A stretch of DNA of 64,000 bases, taken from positions 4,774,001 through 4,838,000 of the forward strand of contig NC_019751.1 of NCBI RefSeq assembly GCF_000317435.1, given 5' to 3'. This DNA is from Calothrix sp. PCC 6303. GTDB lineage: Bacteria; Cyanobacteriota; Cyanobacteriia; Cyanobacteriales; Nostocaceae. Position 1 is the stretch's first letter, and every line of letters begins with the position of its first letter. A model generated the notes under the pieces. That model made no database searches. It saw nothing but the letters and a program-made list of their open reading frames with translations, and was not told the origin of the DNA. Positions 57,001-64,000 of the stretch are shown here, piece after piece. A program made the position numbers and the translations under genes.

Positions 57001-58260
57001 TTAGTCATATCTGCTGCTGCTGCCGGGAAAATTACTCCAGCTTTGACAGCCTTGGTTCGGTATCAGCAAGCTGGTGAAGCGAATGTCTATTTACCTACAG
57101 ATAGCGGAATCAACAGTTCGGGAATTCGTCTCCAAGAATTGGGTGATACTTCCAACTTAAAAATTGGTTTAGCATACCGTGACCCGACTAATGATAAATT
57201 TAACGGCTTACTCAAGTATGAGTGGCGACAGAATTATGATTCAATCCCCGAAACACAGTTAGTTGGTTCCACTGTAACTGGTCATACTTTCTCGGCTGAG
57301 GGTATATACGCACCTAATTGGCGCTGGGAGTTATATGGAAAGATGGCTTTACGGAATGGTGTCACCTTCCTCAATGGGGATAGATTCGATGGTACAGCTA
57401 AGTTAGCTCAGTTACGTGCCAGCTATAAACTTGGCTACCGCACAGACTTAGCTGTGGAAGGACGCTGGATTGGTCAAGATTCCAATAGTAATAATGGCTA
57501 CAACGAATTTGGATTAGCTGTGGAAAGTGGTTACTATGTGACACCAGACTTGCGAGTTGCTGCTGGGTATAGCTTTGGTAGTGTTGATGTGAATGGAGAT
57601 CGAGATTTTTCTGGATACCGTTCTGAAGGTGGTTTGTATCTGAATATCAGCTTGAAGTTGAATGAACTCTTGGGTGGTTTCGGATTACAAAAACCAGCAC
57701 CTAAGCAACAACAAGAATCAGTTCCTCAACCCAACACAGCTTTACAACCAGTGAATTCTTCTGAAAGTCAACAGATTGAGTTTCAACCAACTACACCACC
57801 TGTTGATACTCCAGTGACTCCAGAAACTAATTCCCAACCACAAATAACACCTGGAGATACCACTACTAAGGAAAGTCCAAAGTCACAAATATCACCAGAG
57901 TTAGGAAAGCCAGGAAATACTGAAAGCAATACAACAGAAGTTATTCAGCCATCAACCCCAACTCTAAGGGATAGACTCAAGCAAAAAACATCACCACCAG
58001 ATAAACAAGAAGCAGGGGTGAATACTCATTCTCTCCCTGCACAAGAACCTCTTTTAGAAAATGCTGGTGGATTTGGCAGCAATTTACAGCAAACATCTCA
58101 GCAAACATTTCAGCAACCAGTATTGCCGTTATCCGGAACTCAAGTTAATGAGATTCAACAGCCGCAGTTGAAAACAGATGTAGAGACTTTAGAAAATCAA
58201 ACCAGTCAACAGCAACTGATTCAGCGGCTAAAACAATCAGTACCAAGTGTGGAGGAGTGA
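54043..58260 (+). CDS. Large Ig-like and outer-membrane beta-barrel protein, 1405 aa
   Basis: A ~35-residue N-terminal extension precedes a hydrophobic signal (~40-78, ending SPVRA). Residues 91-102 are encoded by an inserted STRR repeat. An Ig-like/invasin-type domain lies at ~183-273 (DISPADNPQVQADGRSTIRL, VVVTLTSSAGKFVG). About 900 residues of alternating beta strands follow, including VYVEAEEINRPGTVVE, PLYRDQDYEIDYDRGTLIF and many aromatic-ended strands such as FALRHQFF. This is the pattern of an outer-membrane barrel. The last ~190 residues are Pro/Gln/Thr rich. It overlaps both neighbours by about 4 bp. Passenger display or polymer export are possible roles. Confidence 0.8.
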   Translation: MKTRNLKFYLYRILLLNSQKSQRGETLQGKTNQSLIDWITILVLLSKGNGKVLAAFCAIASPALGIALPFSASPVRAATLSSPSMIVGWRQAGEQGAGSRGKIFSTSSHGETLVAEADFGNLPTAPTPNQNRDFVPTNPEFISPISPFSNIDSLPPENSQKLPLTPTQTGQTPTTSPLKSKKIKLDISPADNPQVQADGRSTIRLRGELTDENGQLVPGDVVVTLTSSAGKFVGADQSPDQGGFQVIARDGEFLATLQSDIKPQQVKIRAAVDKIRANPSRPNGINPAPGEPFPQQNDTTIYDKLVDSPLEAYTQVEFVTFLRPSLATGIINLRIGARGTDYWGSFSDFLQPGRSGTGVDFKAAAFATGQVGEWLFTGAYNSYRPLNQDCEGQNRLFGSTQFCEQQYPVYGDSSTVTPTTPSIDSVYARFERSPKIPGADPDFLMWGDYNTSEFARESQLYSATSRQLHGLKLNYNFGNLQFTGMYANNIEGFQRDTFVPNGTSGNYFLSKRLLIPGSETVYVEAEEINRPGTVVERKPLYRDQDYEIDYDRGTLIFRRPFQATDLNPFGATLVRRIVVSYQNEGGKDSSLYAGRLQYNFSPTFQNRSFLAGSYLSEDQGDRNFQLYGADFLVSLGNNGKIVGEFARSTSDLDTGRGVNGNAYRLEATTKFSDNFFADAYYRGVEPNFLNNATTSYSPGQTRYGASLLAKVTDTTSLRFGYDFEENYGTAPSRVVDFFDLFNPQPQARPGEAVSNKLRTFRAGILQRLGTTSQSPELSLEYVNRSRDDRVNNRFNGDANQLVSQAKVPLGESLLFRAQNELNLDGSDPLYPNRTTLGLDWKAYPGVTFALRHQFFDSSELIRGNSITTFDTLLDSKISENTAITGRYSVLSAYNGLQGQGAVGLNQKLVLSPGLRMSLGYEYVFKNLFNATAAGPRYEQYYAVGQSASSLGLFSGSVYSLGLEYTDNPNFQASGRFEYRDGDESNNLVISAAAAGKITPALTALVRYQQAGEANVYLPTDSGINSSGIRLQELGDTSNLKIGLAYRDPTNDKFNGLLKYEWRQNYDSIPETQLVGSTVTGHTFSAEGIYAPNWRWELYGKMALRNGVTFLNGDRFDGTAKLAQLRASYKLGYRTDLAVEGRWIGQDSNSNNGYNEFGLAVESGYYVTPDLRVAAGYSFGSVDVNGDRDFSGYRSEGGLYLNISLKLNELLGGFGLQKPAPKQQQESVPQPNTALQPVNSSESQQIEFQPTTPPVDTPVTPETNSQPQITPGDTTTKESPKSQISPELGKPGNTESNTTEVIQPSTPTLRDRLKQKTSPPDKQEAGVNTHSLPAQEPLLENAGGFGSNLQQTSQQTFQQPVLPLSGTQVNEIQQPQLKTDVETLENQTSQQQLIQRLKQSVPSVEE
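54316..54345 (+). repeat. STRR tandem repeat inside a coding sequence
   Basis: GCAGGGGAGCAGGGGGCAGG and following GAGCAGGGGG are units of the same type as at 17592-17650. Here they lie in frame within the 1405-aa gene and encode QAGEQGAGSRG between the signal peptide and the Ig-like domain. Confidence 0.85.
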
Positions 58261-58265
58261 GGATA

Positions 58266-60590
58266 ATGTCAAGGTTGAGAAAAAAGCAGAAAAGTCTGCC
58301 GAAAATATCATCTCACGATCAATTAACCCTTGCGAAGGGGAGGTTAGGAAAGGGTTTTCAAAATTGGCATTACTACTTTCTACCGTTAAATATCTCCTTA
58401 GGTTTTTGCTTTGTAGCTGCTGCAATTGCCCAGCAACCAACTGTCACCCCAATAGCAATTCCCAATATTAAGGTGGTAGTAAATAGTAACCAAGATGGGG
58501 AGGTGCAAGCTGATAACCAGTTAACTCTCAGGGAAGCTGTTGAACTTGTAAATGGGACTCTCAAACCGGAACAACTCAGCCCAGCAGAACAAGCACAGAT
58601 ACAGCCACAAACGGTTTCCGGTTCACAGATTGAGTTTAATTTGCCCAGTGGTGCAACTGTAATTCAACTGCAAAAGCAGCTACCAGATTTAATCAGTCCC
58701 GGTTTAACCATCGACGGTACAACTCAACCAGGATATGACGGAACAAAATCTGCCACTGCGGAGATTCCGATTCCGGTACCAGTGGTGACAATTACCACCG
58801 ATAAAGATGTGTTGCGGGGGTTGACGGTAACGGCTGATAACATCACAATTCGCGGTTTGAATATCTACGGTTTCAATCCTGAACCCATCAAACAACAGTT
58901 GGGTAATTTATTGATTTACGATAGTAATCCTAAACCTGTAACCCTAACTACTCCTCCCGGTGATATTGTGATTGCCCACCGTTTTCCACCACCGGATGTG
59001 AGTAAACAGCAACCACCAAATGGGAATTTTCCTTTTGGCAAAAAAGATGTACCACCGAAAAATATCACCATTGAAAATAACTGGCTGGGATTAACGGTGG
59101 ATGAGAAGATGCCGGAAAAAACCTCGGCATTTGGGGTGTATGTATTTAATTCCCAAGGGGCAACAATTCGCCGCAACCGAATTTCCTATAATGATGGAAG
59201 TGCAATTATTACTTCTGTTCGTAGTGAAAACACTATAGTTACAGAAAACATAATTGTGGGAAATGGCTTGGCGGGGATGCCGGATGCCTTGAGATTTGAA
59301 GGTGTAATAACTAAATCCCAAGTTACAGGCAATTTAATCTGTGCTAATGATGGCGCAGGTGTGTATTTATTTAAACCAGATGGGGATTTGCTGCTACAAA
59401 ATAACAAAATTACCTACAACGGTAGGCGGTTGCGAAGGGCAGCAGTGTACTTGATGGGTAGTAACCATCAGGTATTGGGGAATGAAATTGATAATCAAGC
59501 GGGACCTGGTGTGGTGGTTTCGGCTTTCCCCCGTAACGATGTGGGGAAAAGTAATGTTGGTGCCAATAATGTCATCCGTGATAACAAATTTGCATCCTTG
59601 GAAGGTTTGAGTATCGACTTGAATACACAGCGTAATTTGGGCGTGAGTGACTTTCAGCGGGGTGATGGTGCCAATCCGAAACGAAATTCGCAAAATCGGC
59701 GACTGGATACGGGAAATGGGGCTGTGAATGCTCCAGAATTTACAACTAGGGCATTTGCGCCTAGTGGTAGCACTGTAACAATTGAAGGGAAAGCCGATCC
59801 CGGTGCCGAAGTGACAATTTACCGCTTGAGTGACTATCAACGAGGAAAATCAGCTATTTATGACATTGGTTATGGGGCATTAAATCAACCAATAGTGACG
59901 GTAAACACGGATAAATCAGGTAACTTTAGTACCCAAATTAATAATATCAAAGTCGGGGATGCCGTGAGCGCGATCGCTACTGACCCCAAATATGGAACTT
60001 CTGAGCCAGCAATTGCGGCTGTAATTGGCGAGAAAGGCACAATAACAAGCCTTTCAGCTACAGTACCATCTATTCCCATCAAACCTCCCGAATGTACCTC
60101 GAAACCACCAGAGATTCCACCACCAGAGATTCCACCACCAGAAGTTCCACCAGAGGTTCCGCCACCACCAATTACTTTACGGGTTCCCAAGAATATCCAC
60201 TTTGCTTTGGATAAATCATTTGTGAGTCCCGCCAGTGCCAAGGTTTTAGATCAAATTGCCGAGGTTCTCCAACAATATCCATTTATTGTCATCGAAATTC
60301 AAGGTCATACTGACCCCCGTGCTAGTGATGCTTATAATTTGGCACTCGGTAGAAGACGGGCTTTAGCCACCAGAAATTATCTACTACGTAAAGGTGTAAA
60401 ACCAGAGCGGATGACGATTCGCTCCTTTGGAGAATCGCAGTTGAAGGTGCCTAATAGTACAGATATTGTTGACTACGCCCGCAATCGCCGTGCGGAAATT
60501 GTCTTTAAGGATATCCGAGGTGTGGAAATCATCATCGAGGAACAGGAAGGCGATTTACAAATTGAACAACGTCGTGGGGGTAGGAGATAG
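58266..60590 (+). CDS. Beta-helix and OmpA-domain envelope protein
   Basis: I prefer ATG 58266 (MSRLRKKQKSLPKISS), preceded by GGAGGAGTGAGG; GTG 58257 would overlap the previous stop by 4 bp. A signal lies at ~40-60 (ISLGFCFVAAAIA). LTLREAVELVNG resembles the CSLREA motif of surface proteins. A right-handed beta-helix follows at ~190-430 (repeats such as NITIENNWLGL, ATIRRNRISYNDGSAI). Then come an Ig-like domain (~490-580), a PPEIPPPE proline linker, and an OmpA-type peptidoglycan-binding domain at ~640-757 (EIQGHTDPRASDAYNLALGR). It can bridge surface and wall. Confidence 0.88.
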   Translation: MSRLRKKQKSLPKISSHDQLTLAKGRLGKGFQNWHYYFLPLNISLGFCFVAAAIAQQPTVTPIAIPNIKVVVNSNQDGEVQADNQLTLREAVELVNGTLKPEQLSPAEQAQIQPQTVSGSQIEFNLPSGATVIQLQKQLPDLISPGLTIDGTTQPGYDGTKSATAEIPIPVPVVTITTDKDVLRGLTVTADNITIRGLNIYGFNPEPIKQQLGNLLIYDSNPKPVTLTTPPGDIVIAHRFPPPDVSKQQPPNGNFPFGKKDVPPKNITIENNWLGLTVDEKMPEKTSAFGVYVFNSQGATIRRNRISYNDGSAIITSVRSENTIVTENIIVGNGLAGMPDALRFEGVITKSQVTGNLICANDGAGVYLFKPDGDLLLQNNKITYNGRRLRRAAVYLMGSNHQVLGNEIDNQAGPGVVVSAFPRNDVGKSNVGANNVIRDNKFASLEGLSIDLNTQRNLGVSDFQRGDGANPKRNSQNRRLDTGNGAVNAPEFTTRAFAPSGSTVTIEGKADPGAEVTIYRLSDYQRGKSAIYDIGYGALNQPIVTVNTDKSGNFSTQINNIKVGDAVSAIATDPKYGTSEPAIAAVIGEKGTITSLSATVPSIPIKPPECTSKPPEIPPPEIPPPEVPPEVPPPPITLRVPKNIHFALDKSFVSPASAKVLDQIAEVLQQYPFIVIEIQGHTDPRASDAYNLALGRRRALATRNYLLRKGVKPERMTIRSFGESQLKVPNSTDIVDYARNRRAEIVFKDIRGVEIIIEEQEGDLQIEQRRGGRR

Positions 60591-60655
60591 GAAGGAATAA
60601 AGCTTGTTTGAGAGATATTTCAAGTCAAGCTTTTCCTTTGTATTAAGTAAGAAAT

Positions 60656-60698
60656 AAACGCAGAGAAGCGCAGAGTAAAGCGCGAAGTTACGCAGAGT
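60656..60698. repeat. Dispersed GCGTAACTTTGCG repeat, inverted copy
   Basis: AAACGCAGAGAAGCGCAGAG followed by TAAAGCGCGAAGTTACGCAG is the reverse complement of the family seen at 17669-17739. It lies between the OmpA gene and the next gene of the cluster. Confidence 0.65.
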
Positions 60699-60740
60699 TC
60701 GTTACCAAGTGGATGTGTGGTTCATTATTTGGGTACTTAT

Positions 60741-62618
60741 ATGAAATTATTATTTAGATACTTACAAAATTTACCGACTAAATCTTTAAAATCTGGGTTG
60801 ATGGTGCTGATGTTTGCGGCTCCACAGGTTGCTGGAATTGGTTTCAATCAAGAAAATAAAGTTTTAGCCCAAACTCAACTAAGTTGCCCAGCGGGAACTA
60901 TCCCAGCTACCTTTAATTGGACTCCTAGCAACAATCTCGCCGATTTTCTGCGGCAAAGTTTGAATGCTGAAGGTGTGGGGGTTAGGTTTGAATTTACTGA
61001 GAGTACTTCGGGAGTAATTGATACTGAGGAGTCTCGAATTCTCAATAGTGTTTATGGTGGTTTACCTGCACCAAATCTATTTTTTAATATTGGTCCCCAG
61101 AAAACTCCTGCCCCTGGTGGTGCTACTCTTAATATTACTTTCTCCCAACCTGTGACTTTGGCTTCTCCCCTGATTCTGATGGATATTGACCGCAATGGGG
61201 AACGTGATTTGGGTTTTATTTACCAAGATCGTGTAACTGTGACTGCTTTTAATAATGGTTCACCTGTGAGTGTAAATACTCGAACTTTGGGTTCACCTTC
61301 AACAGTTAGACTTACGGGGAATTTGGCAGAAGGTATTAACGAAAACTCGTTTCCCGATCGCAGCGATGGTAATATCGAAGTTGTTCCCTCTGGAGCAGTT
61401 AGCCAAATTCGCATCCTTTACGAACCAGGTCAAGAATATGGTACTCCAACTCAGGATGAAAGTATTGGGGTTGCCAAAATTACTATTTGTGCTCCTGCTG
61501 GTTCCATTGGGGATACTGTCTATAATGATACCAATAGTAATAGCACCCAAGATAACGCAGAAGTCGGAATTGGCAATGTACCCGTGACATTGGTGGGTGC
61601 AGGTTCTGATGGGCAGTTTGGGACAGGTGATGATTTTACCCGAACAACTACCACCGACAGTAATGGTAAATATAGCTTCACAGAATTACCTGGTGGGAAC
61701 TATCGAGTTACAGTAAATACTCCACCTTCCGGCTTTACACCAACCCAAGTCCCCAATAACCCCGTCACCCTCACACCTGGACAGAAAATAGACACCGTTG
61801 ATTTTGGATTTAATCAAAGACAGGTTGGTTCTATTGGGGATTTTGTATTTAGCGATCGCAATCGCAATGGAGTTGCTGATAATGGGGAAGTAGGTATTCC
61901 CAATGTGACTTTAATTTTACGAAATTCCAGTAACCAGGAAATCGCCAGAACCACAACTAATAGCAATGGTATTTATGGTTTTCCTGGGATTCCCTTGGGT
62001 GAATATACTGTAGAAGCAATTAGACCAGGTAATAATTTCAATCCCACGACTAGGACAACACTCCCAGCTAATTTGACTCAAAATAACCCCAACACTGATA
62101 CTATCGACTTTGGTTTTCAATCTACTGGAGTTGGGGCTGAAGATTCACCAAATATTCGCCTCCTCAAACGAATTACTGGCGCTTCGAGAAATGGTCAGAC
62201 AGTAACAGGTGTTAATTTTAATACTTTTACCTCTGATCCTAATAGCAACAATGATGATTCCCTCAATGATGCTCAAAGACAATTAATTAGAGGTGTTCCT
62301 AATCTAAGCACACCTCTAACTAGCGGTGACGAAGCTGAATACACTATTTACTTTATTACCGAAGGCGGCGAAAACCTGCAAAATATCCGATTCTGCGATT
62401 TGATTCCCCAAGGAACGACTTTTACCAACAATAGTCTCACTGTAAACGGTGCAGGCAACGGTGGTGACAATGGTAGGTATCTCAGTCCCCTAACTCCGGT
62501 TGATAACTTTAGCAATATTTGCCCTGCGAACAACACTAACGGTGCAGTCTTAGTGAATTTGGGAGTGCTTCCCGGTGGAAACGTGGGTTTTGTGCGTTTT
62601 CGCGTCACAATTAATTAA
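60741..62618 (+). CDS. Exported protein with two SdrB-like domains and DUF11 domain
   Basis: It starts at ATG 60741 (MKLLFRYLQNL); GTG 60717 is open upstream. 625 aa. The signal runs to about residue 45 (KVLAQTQ). Residues ~50-250 form an unassigned beta-rich domain. Two SdrD B-like domains follow: ~254-360 (GSIGDTVYNDTNSNSTQDNA) and ~363-460 (GSIGDFVFSDRNRNGVADNG), each with a calcium-loop pattern and TDSNGKYSF/TNSNGIYGF. A DUF11-like domain ends the protein (GDEAEYTIYFITEGGENLQN). It shares its domain types with the 308-aa protein of the cluster. It is 150 bp after the OmpA gene. Confidence 0.85.
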   Translation: MKLLFRYLQNLPTKSLKSGLMVLMFAAPQVAGIGFNQENKVLAQTQLSCPAGTIPATFNWTPSNNLADFLRQSLNAEGVGVRFEFTESTSGVIDTEESRILNSVYGGLPAPNLFFNIGPQKTPAPGGATLNITFSQPVTLASPLILMDIDRNGERDLGFIYQDRVTVTAFNNGSPVSVNTRTLGSPSTVRLTGNLAEGINENSFPDRSDGNIEVVPSGAVSQIRILYEPGQEYGTPTQDESIGVAKITICAPAGSIGDTVYNDTNSNSTQDNAEVGIGNVPVTLVGAGSDGQFGTGDDFTRTTTTDSNGKYSFTELPGGNYRVTVNTPPSGFTPTQVPNNPVTLTPGQKIDTVDFGFNQRQVGSIGDFVFSDRNRNGVADNGEVGIPNVTLILRNSSNQEIARTTTNSNGIYGFPGIPLGEYTVEAIRPGNNFNPTTRTTLPANLTQNNPNTDTIDFGFQSTGVGAEDSPNIRLLKRITGASRNGQTVTGVNFNTFTSDPNSNNDDSLNDAQRQLIRGVPNLSTPLTSGDEAEYTIYFITEGGENLQNIRFCDLIPQGTTFTNNSLTVNGAGNGGDNGRYLSPLTPVDNFSNICPANNTNGAVLVNLGVLPGGNVGFVRFRVTIN

Positions 62619-62702
62619 TATGAGTCAAAATGTATCAGGGACAAAAGCTAGCTACTAACCACTAAAAGCCATTTTGTCATTGAAAAATCACCGAGGTTAG
62701 AT

Positions 62703-63308
62703 ATGACTACACAATTACCGATTGAAATAGAAATTACTCCAATAGAGTTGAAGTTTCATCCTGTTATTAGCATCAACGATGACCAATTATTTGACTTTTG
62801 TCAGCTAAATCGAGATTGTCGGATTGAACGTAAAGCTAATGGAGAGATCATCATTATGTCCCCCACAGGTTCGGAAACTGATCAACGTAATTTTGATCTA
62901 ATTGTGCAATTGGGTATCTGGACAAAGCAGGATGGTACAGGTGTGGGATTTGGTTCCAGTGGAGGCTTTACGCTACCATCAGGTGCGGTACGTTCACCTG
63001 ATGCTGCTTGGATCAAAAAAACAAATTGGGAAGCAATTCCCCTAGAAAAACGTCAAAAATTTGCTCCAATTTGTCCGGAATTTGTGATTGAATTACGGTC
63101 AGCGTCAGACAGTTTGAAGGTGTTAAAAAATAAGATGGAGGAGTATATCGAAAATGGTACCCTCTTAGGCTGGTTAATTGATCGAGTTCAGCGCAAAGTT
63201 TATGTTTATCGTCCTCATACAGTTGTGGAAGAATTAGAAAATCCCACAACCTTAAGCGGAGAAGATATTTTACCTGGTTTTGCCTTGGACTTAAATCCAA
63301 TTTGGTAG
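62703..63308 (+). CDS. Uma2-family (DUF820) nuclease-fold protein
   Basis: It is 201 aa, the compact and most common form of the family: DDQLFDFCQLNRDCRIERKA, GEIIIMSPTGSETDQRN, RSPDAAWIKKTNWEAI (Asp), FAPICPEFVIELRSASDSL (Glu), LKNKMEEYIENGTLLGWLID and VYVYRPH. All expected acidic residues of the PD-(D/E)XK fold are present. The role of the family is not established. It begins 84 bp after the envelope cluster and may be read through from it. Confidence 0.92.
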   Translation: MTTQLPIEIEITPIELKFHPVISINDDQLFDFCQLNRDCRIERKANGEIIIMSPTGSETDQRNFDLIVQLGIWTKQDGTGVGFGSSGGFTLPSGAVRSPDAAWIKKTNWEAIPLEKRQKFAPICPEFVIELRSASDSLKVLKNKMEEYIENGTLLGWLIDRVQRKVYVYRPHTVVEELENPTTLSGEDILPGFALDLNPIW

Positions 63309-63432
63309 GTATTTCGAGATACACCCTCATATCAAAACAGAACAACCAAAAATCAGTCGCTCAAGATGGAGAGCGATCGCGTATGATAATCATGGCTTTT
63401 ATTTGTTAGCTTTGTATCAATAACTGTTAGAT

Positions 63433-63978
63433 ATGCAAAATACTAAATTCATCGCTTCATTACTAGCTAGCGCTGTAATTTTGCCTTTATTCACCATTGG
63501 AGGCGAGAATACTGCTACAGCACAACGTCCAGTTTCACTTTTAAGGGCAAAATGCGTTAACAGCGGACTTGGTAGCGCTCGTGAAGAAGATATGAATGTC
63601 TCTATCGGTAGAGGAGTATATAGTAGTAGATTTTACCTTGGTCCTGGCTATCGTTCCGCCGCCATTACCTGTAAAATTCAACCAGATAATAATCAACCCA
63701 TTTTCCAAACTCTCAACCTCGGATTTGGAATGCGTGACAACGATAATCGGAGTGCCAGTGTGAATGTAGTGATCTATGTAGATGGGAAACAAGTAGAAAC
63801 ACGCACTATTTCCCCATCAAAACAAGCTGATGTCACAATCGATGTCACAAATGCCGCCAATGTTGCCATCGAAGCCAATTGTAGCAGCGAGAAGGAATAC
63901 TGCGATCGCGTTTACTTCTACAACGCATCCCTTCAACGTCCAGCTAAACAGCAACCAGCACCCGCCGAGAAGAAGTAA
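63433..63978 (+). CDS. Exported small protein of unknown function
   Basis: It is 181 aa from ATG 63433. A signal peptide (FIASLLASAVILPLFTIGG) ends near TATAQR. The mature protein is beta-rich with two cysteines that may pair (AAITCKIQP, ANCSSEKEYC) and a strand set GKQVETRTISPSKQADVTID typical of small secreted beta-sandwich proteins; a short Pro/Gln tail ends it. It lies 124 bp after the Uma2 gene. I do not recognise a family. Confidence 0.7.
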   Translation: MQNTKFIASLLASAVILPLFTIGGENTATAQRPVSLLRAKCVNSGLGSAREEDMNVSIGRGVYSSRFYLGPGYRSAAITCKIQPDNNQPIFQTLNLGFGMRDNDNRSASVNVVIYVDGKQVETRTISPSKQADVTIDVTNAANVAIEANCSSEKEYCDRVYFYNASLQRPAKQQPAPAEKK

Positions 63979-64000
63979 AGCAAGGGGGAGGGAGAGAGGT

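Overview
The window is a 64 kb piece of the chromosome of a filamentous, probably heterocyst-forming cyanobacterium (order Nostocales). The evidence is a phycocyanin operon, two bilin reductases and a bilin lyase, Gun4, NdhL, Gap2, a tRNA-Leu(UAA) gene with a group I intron, a HetZ-like protein, frequent GCGATCGC (HIP1) octamers, and GGGGCA/GGGAGCA short tandem repeats of the kind found in Nostoc, Anabaena and Calothrix. The phycoerythrobilin genes suggest a strain that makes phycoerythrin. The species cannot be fixed from sequence reading alone. No rRNA operon, prophage or CRISPR array is visible.

Layout: 0-3.3 kb holds the end of a HlyD-type adaptor, an acetyltransferase and two conserved proteins. 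3.3-10.2 kb carries a Ser/Thr kinase, icd, gun4 and the glutathione gene gshA. 10.2-11.9 kb is an IS200/IS605-type element with tnpB only. 12.1-18.6 kb carries trmL, a LysM/M23 cell-wall hydrolase, tRNA-Met, a PspA/IM30-like protein, a PstS-like protein and a lipoprotein Mn superoxide dismutase. 18.7-28.1 kb carries rsmG, a response regulator, murB/murC, gap2, thiL and a CYP38/TLP40-like lumenal cyclophilin, with a short non-coding mobile element at 25.6 kb. 28.5-32.9 kb is a phycobilisome island (cpcB, cpcA, pebB, pebA, an S-type lyase and a small unknown gene), all on the minus strand. 33.5-37.5 kb carries a beta-lactamase-fold protein, trpG, dgkA, ybeY, a DUF3285 protein and prfB with its programmed frameshift. 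38.2-50.7 kb mixes a SigF-like sigma factor, Uma2 proteins, hetZ, a Sua5/YrdC protein, larC, a repeat-bearing lipoprotein, a YbhN-like membrane protein, trnL, and ndhL-DUF3007-trpA.

The most unusual part is 53.1-62.6 kb. It holds four consecutive plus-strand genes for large exported proteins: a DUF11/SdrB-like protein, a 1405-residue Ig-like plus beta-barrel protein, a beta-helix plus OmpA protein, and a second SdrB/DUF11 protein. The first three genes overlap or nearly touch. They look like one envelope or surface-display module, and 1.4 kb of apparently gene-free DNA lies upstream. It is my best candidate for an undescribed system; its function is not known from the sequence.

Several repeat families lie between genes: tandem heptamers (one copy inside a coding sequence), TGTAGAGACG hairpins, GCGTAACTTTGCG-type repeats, and GTCATTG...CAATGAC repeats. 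All calls come from reading the sequence and from remembered family features. No database search was run.
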